Shown here: positions 58,963-64,000 of the stretch, piece after piece
How the letters are laid out: each line of letters begins with the position of its first letter
Numbering within the stretch: position 1 is the stretch's first letter
Assembly (NCBI GenBank): GCA_021399435.1
Contig: JAJTUP010000001.1
Span: 3,348,001-3,412,000, forward strand
DNA length: 64,000 bases
Reading direction: 5' to 3'
DNA from: Diaporthe sp. PMI_573
Lineage: Eukaryota; Ascomycota; Sordariomycetes; Diaporthales; Diaporthaceae
Made by a program: the position numbers and the translations under genes
Notes under the pieces: model-generated
Told to the model about the DNA's origin: nothing
What the model saw: only the letters and a program-made list of their open reading frames with translations
The model's database searches: none

Positions 58963-61900
58963 TTACCCATAGAGGGTATCACTTCCTGAATACACCACAG
59001 CCCACAGCAACCCCAACATAGCACAAGTGGCGGTGAATGGGACAGAAGCATTCTGCAGATCTCCAAGATGGCCCCAACCGAACATCCACTCGAACGCAAA
59101 TATCAATGACGGGACAAGGCTAGCTAGAGTGTACACGATGACTCTGGCGGTAGACCGCCGCTCGCGTGCCACAAGGCCCCAGAATACTTCAAACTTATCA
59201 CCTCTTGTGAATTGAGCTGCGGAGTTGATCGACGTGTCCCGTTTGGGAAGACAAAGAAGGAACTCGTCTGATATGTTGTCAAGAACATCGCATGTGGATG
59301 CCATTGGTACCACTGTGTATAAAATGCTGTGGAGTCTGTGATTCAGGCTCTCGGAGTCATAGCAGCTGTAGTAGAGCTCATAGAATTGATGCGGTGATAT
59401 TGGTGGTTCCAGCATTGGTTGAGGCGAATATCTGTAGTTGTCGTCATCCCTTGGTGGAAAGGAAAACTTGTTGCCTGGGCCGAACCGGTTAGGAGCCCAT
59501 CGTTTGACCTATTCCTCGAGTAAGGTCAGCCACGAATGCTGTCATCGTCAAACCATTGTCACGTCGATTCCAAGACATTCTGAGGCGCACAAGAACCGGC
59601 AAAAGTACAAGGCCGACTCCTATCTTCGTAGCTTTGGGGCAAGCTGCGGTTCGCATACTCAGGAAGCTTACAAAGCCTCCATCAAGAGGTGACAGATGAG
59701 CTCTTCGGATACCTTTGGGGGCGCTTCTCACCTGAACAAAATCGCAGTGACTATAGGCAAAGATGGAGAACATCCGACGTAGAATACCACGGTGTGCGTT
59801 ATAGCCAGCTGTCAGAGCCTGGAAAAAGTCGCGGGACGTCATGTCAGAAACGTCAGTGGTGATGAGATGATATCGCGAGTCGAGAACGAGAACGAAGACG
59901 AATCGTGTGATTTCGTTATCACCAATTGAGATCGCAACAGAGTTCCCAGCGCTGCTAAATGCTGTCATAGGAGTACTTCCACTTGACAATGAGTTGCTGG
60001 AGCTACGCCCCTCTGGAGATGAGTCGTCTGTGGCTGCATCTGAAGACTCTTGAGAACTGTGGTCACCGAAGTAGCCCGAGTGAATCGGTGTTGTATTGAT
60101 GTCTGCCGGTAGTAAGAGGGGCAGCGTCTCTGCCAGGTCGCGCAGCATTTTAGCGTATGTTGGCGATATTCTCTCGCGGCGAAGTATTCCACATGGCTAT
60201 CATCAGTCACCTTTGGATTCTTGCTGCTAGGTCATGACAAATAAAGCACTCGTTCAAGTATATCAGTGTAAAAACAGGGATTGCTAACTTAAACTCGACA
60301 ATAGAAGTAGATATTTCTGAGAAAGGATGTGAGTGATGCAGACAGATTTCAGAAATGAAACAGAAGCATCAAGGATACAAAGGATGATAATGCACCACAC
60401 CAGGAATATAATATGAGATATTGAAGTAGCTTTGAGAGAGTGACAGCTAACTTACGCATGGGTTGTAAGCTTGATGGCGTGGCGGTGAGCAGAAAAGCCA
60501 CCAGTCCCATTGAGTCCCTGTACTAGCCTCAACGACAAGTTTCAATCGATCTGCGAGGCTGTGGTATTGTGGACTGATGCGAAAGGTCGGTTTGGTTTTC
60601 CTTCCGGCCTGTCTACATCCCATGGCCCACTCCGCTTCCGACAAAAGTGGTAGCAAACGTCGGCCCTCAGGCTCATTCGACTTTGCGATGAGCTTCCTAG
60701 CTCGAGAGAATATGGTTGGGTAGGCCAGGTCTCTCAGATCATTGAAGAAATCCTGGAAAGCCCTTGTAGACGCAATGAAGCCCCACTGAGCCCGAACATC
60801 GATCTCCCACCCATCCGGTAGCGTGTTGGCGACAATGTCTTGAAGTATTCCATCAGAGATGGAATTCTCCAGGCTTCCAGACTCCTGTTCCGCAGCTGTT
60901 GCTTCTATCAATCTTGCGGCGACGTACTGTGAATATACGCGAAGGAACTCCGCAACGCGAATCTGTCCCAAAGTGCTGCATTGCACCCTCAGATCTCTTG
61001 CCAGATACTCTATCTGGTCAGTCAAATCTGCCCACAAACTTTCTGACGTTTGACCTTTTTGTTGCTGTGCCCTAGACAGTAGACCTGTCAATCCACAACC
61101 CGAGGCTATACGAACGAGCTGCTCAGTTGAATTTCTGACGCGTGACAAGAAGGAATCTGGATATATGAGGGCCCAGAGTCTCCATCTCAACCGCCTGAAC
61201 GGTTCGCCATTGATAAAGAAAGACCCCAGCTTCTCTATGTTCAGGATCTCATTCTCTCCTTCGCTCTCCTCACTCTCAGAGGAGGGAGCACCGTCAGACT
61301 CAGACAGCCCATCTCGAGGCGGCATCGATGTCCTGGCCTGACTGAACCTTGACACAATCAGCTGGGAAGCGTGCAGTGCCTTGCGTGAAACAAAAGCAAC
61401 CGCATGCCCATAAGACGCGTCGTAATTTTCTGGCTTGGCTCTCTCCAGACTGCGCCTCAGCTCTCTCGAGTAGCTTCGGAGGATCTGGCCAAAGTTCCTG
61501 CGAAACCTCTCCTGGCCCATTCCTGGATCGGATAATGCCATGGAAATCATTCTAGAAACACTGGCATCCCGAACGAGGATGTCAACAAATTTGCTGATGA
61601 GCTCCTGTGTGTCTCCCGGACGGAAGATGCGGTGGTGCTCATGGTGGCGGCAGCATCGAAAATGGATTCAGCGTAGGACATCATTGACATGACCTCGCTC
61701 ACTCCCTCGGACTCCTGGCCCTTGAATGTATCATGTGGCCGGTCCTGCTTTTGCCGATGCGATAGTGCACGATAGACGTCGGTCCATTCATTGACAGGAC
61801 TGGGCGGCGTCTCGTCGGTCTGCTCTTTGTAATTCCTAACAAAGGCTCCTTCGAACACTAATGCTCCTAAGGAATTGCTTGAATATCCAAGATCGCCGAG

Positions 61901-62287
61901 CCAGTCGCACAGGTCACCGACCAGCTCTTCTTCATCGTCGCGCGCGCAGAAGTCGCTAGGGTCGCTGAAAAAGTCTTACGCGCCTCCCAGGATAGCTATT
62001 TGGAACGCCGTCCAGTCGAGCGTCTCGTCAGGTGAAGACAGCAGCTTCCAGTCGAGAACGTCGATGCTCCCGGCGTTGACGAGGTCGGCCTTGGCGAGAC
62101 GGATCGGGTTGTGCCGGAAGACAGGCACGTTGAACGTAAAAGGTGTTGAGTTGAGGAATATGTGCTCGTCATCTGCCCAAAACCATGAGCCTGTGTTGCC
62201 TTGATTTGAAATCGCATCCAAATTGTTTAGTATTTTGCCTTTCGGCAAGAGTTGCTCTCCAGGAGTACTGATGCGATCAGGTCGCAA
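58963..62287 (-). pseudogene. Large uncharacterised fungal membrane protein, 5' half disrupted
   Basis: Resembles a large, unnamed fungal-specific family. The downstream part is coherent: a frame open from about 61600 to 60456, then exons 60196-59732 and 59508-58963, joined by introns 60455-60197 (GTAAGT) and 59731-59509 (GTGAGA), all phase 0. Conserved words are RFRRNFGQILRSYSRELRR, VEASTGTQWDWW, SRDFFQALTAGYNAHRGILR and EPPISPHQFYELYYSC. Two hydrophobic segments near the C-terminus (coded at about 59145-59077 and 59043-58981) look like membrane helices. The upstream part (62287-61547) carries another conserved block (WFWADDEHIFLNSTPF, LDWTAFQIAILGGA) but has an in-frame TAA at 61976-61978, lies in another frame than the rest, and shows no ATG at its start. 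The frame change lies near the TG repeat at 61605-61612. Confidence 0.6.
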
Positions 62288-62869
62288 CTCCGGGGGGCTC
62301 GAAATAGGACCTAGCTAGCTCTTTGAGGCGTTGTAGTTATCCGTTTTTTCTCCGAAGAGACGGCTCCTTCAATCCATTTGTAGCCTCGTCCACCTCCGAG
62401 TGATCCATTTTACTCATGGTCCAAGGCGGGTTGGTGATGTCTGATCATGTCTTCGGCTTTGAGTTCATCGACGAGCAGCCCCACCGACAGGCGTCCTCCG
62501 GTGGTACAAAGATGACGGTAAGGCAATATATATATATTGGAAAAGTCGATCTAAGTGGCTTCATTTTCAATACGTTCACATACTCTTATAGAGCTGGAGG
62601 TGATCCCGTCACACAGTAACTAGTAAAACGCTCAAAGACCCAGGGTCAGATTTCATACGATGCCGATAACAGTAGGTTTCAAATACAATTGTGAAGTTTG
62701 GGCTAAGCCGATCGGAACGGTCGATTGTTATCTGGTCTTTTGGCCGGCACGGCTGGATTTGCAGTGCTGGTCAAGCTCTCTGTCATCCGATATGAGCTGA
62801 TATTCTGAGCATGTAGATCAAAGAAACGAGACTAACTCTAATACGTCTTCCCGACTCCACTCAGCAGAA
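62288..62869. other. Intergenic sequence
   Basis: No gene is supported. A (TA)n run lies at about 62526-62539. Open frame 62416-62619 (+) has no motif. Confidence 0.4.
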
Positions 62870-63475
62870 CGGTTCTACCTCCCTCAATATCAAAGGAGTC
62901 TTGCGCACTGCCATTGGTGCCTTCGATCCTGGGACTTTGATGTGTGGCGTTACTTAGAGCTCAGTCAACATGATTGTCGGCTGAGCTGTGACTGCTATGG
63001 ACTAGGCTGGAATGTTCTCAGGTGGCCTTCTGACCATCGTCAAGAGCCTGCCTTTAGCTAAGCGATCTCTGTATACATGTTTCGTTCCTCTCTAGGCCCC
63101 ACCATTTCACCCCTCGCTGAACCAGGGCTTGCAGTGGTATAGCTAGCAGCGTAGACGGCATAGCATCCGTGGTTGGATCCCTTCTTGGCGATGTCTTTGC
63201 CCACACAGCTAATTGGTGCTGGTGGTCAGTCCCACCGGCCATGACCTTTTGAGGGAACAAATCTAATGGAACACAGTAGCTTCTTGATCAACCTGCCCAT
63301 CGGTACCATCGCCGTCCTCATCTTCCGGCCCTCGAAGCAGACACAGCACAGCCACGAGCCCCTGGTGGCCCGCAAAAGTCACGTCGAACTTGTCGGCACC
63401 GTCTCCCCATAGCCGCTATCGTCTTCCTGCTTCTCACTTTACAAATTGGTGCCGGGGGAGGGGGCACGTAGGACG
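62870..63475 (+). pseudogene. Relic of an MFS (DHA14-type) drug/metabolite transporter
   Basis: Transporter words appear in the right order but in changing frames with several stops: LRTAIGAFDPGTLMCGVT (about 62900), GMFSGGLLTIVKSLPLAKRS (about 63010), GIASVVGSLLGDVFAHTANW (about 63155), FLINLPIGTIAVLIF (about 63280) and IVFLLLTLQIGAGGGGT (about 63415). These match helices 2 to about 7 of fungal 14-helix exporters. The 5' and 3' ends are not found. Confidence 0.7.
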
Positions 63476-64000
63476 CGGCTAGACTTACTAAGGAGTTAAG
63501 AATTAGACTTATTGGACTGAAAGGAGTGAACTAGTCAACAAGTGCTCGATCTTGCAAGGGAAGCTTGCAATGACCTAATTATCCGTGGTCTAGCTCACTT
63601 GTACACGAGGGCTATTTACATAGTCTCAATCAACTTGAATGTGTCAACAACATGTGATAGGAATCCTGAATGCCATTGGCACCATGAGCTGGAGAATAGA
63701 AAACTCAGATGTATCAACACAATATGTTCAAACTATATTCTTGTATAATAGATACTAACCCATCTACAAACCATATACCTGGGTGCTCGGGGTGGGATGA
63801 CTATATAGCTACCAAATACTAGACAAACACAAAAGACCGCCCGCATTTCTTTTGTAAGTTCGTGAGTGTCGTGCTGTCAATGATATAAAAATGCTGGACT
63901 GGTAATGCCCAAAAACAAAAACACGAAGACCTCCTTGTTTTATAGCTGAAATTCCAAAAGGGTATCGATCGCATCGACCAACTTCAGCTTCTATCAGGAC
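63476..64000. other. Right-edge sequence
   Basis: AT-rich with no supported gene. Open frame 63542-63748 (+) has no motif. Confidence 0.4.

Noticed and set aside
63542..63748. 68-aa plus-strand frame at the right edge
   Set aside because: Short, AT-rich DNA, no motif or splice context.

Overview
The window looks like nuclear DNA of a filamentous ascomycete, probably a Sordariomycete. Introns are short (about 50-260 nt) with GTAAGT/GTGAGT donors, CTAAC/CTGAC branch sites and YAG acceptors. Single-copy genes sit singly on both strands with no operons, and the gene set is eukaryotic: Mediator, TRAPP, spliceosome, CHD1 and a tRNA-Asp with a nuclear tRNA intron. I cannot name the species.

Left and middle part, about 0.6-43.8 kb. 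This is a compact run of intact housekeeping genes: TRS65 (TRAPPII, -), PRP40 (U1 snRNP, +), RLI1/ABCE1 (ribosome recycling, -), CHD1 (chromatin remodeller, +), an HST3/4-type sirtuin (-), MED16 (Mediator tail, +), a secreted GH5 mannanase-like enzyme (+), cysteinyl-tRNA synthetase (-), riboflavin synthase (+), MUS81 (-), phosphoacetylglucosamine mutase (+), a PRMT1-type arginine methyltransferase (-) and a BRCT-containing family X DNA polymerase (-). Exon-intron structures could be worked out to the base for these, and spliced lengths agree with the families. Most neighbours are divergent or convergent pairs.

Right part, about 44-64 kb. This is accessory, possibly subtelomeric DNA. It is visibly AT-richer, gene-poor and rich in relics: a disrupted F-box-like gene, a tRNA-Asp gene plus a decayed inverted copy (both next to LTR-like sequence), a stub of a Zn2Cys6 regulator, an FAD-linked oxidase with two nonsense codons, a large uncharacterised fungal membrane protein with a disrupted 5' half, and an MFS transporter relic. 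Two genes here look intact: a 4-exon Zn2Cys6 (AflR-like) regulator and a GFA/CENP-V-type zinc protein. Regulator, oxidase, transporter and small enzyme together suggest a decayed secondary-metabolite-type locus. At three premature stops the likely ancestral codons are one CpA-to-TpA change away, as repeat-induced point mutation would produce.

Unexplained structure. A family of degenerate minisatellites (15-16 bp units around a near-palindromic CCTAYAGG core) recurs at five intergenic places. The phosphoacetylglucosamine mutase stop codon is followed in frame by 95 more coding-like codons. RLI1 carries a 12-nt microexon for the first iron-sulphur cysteine. I found no clearly new multi-gene system; the minisatellite family and the mutase extension are the best leads.
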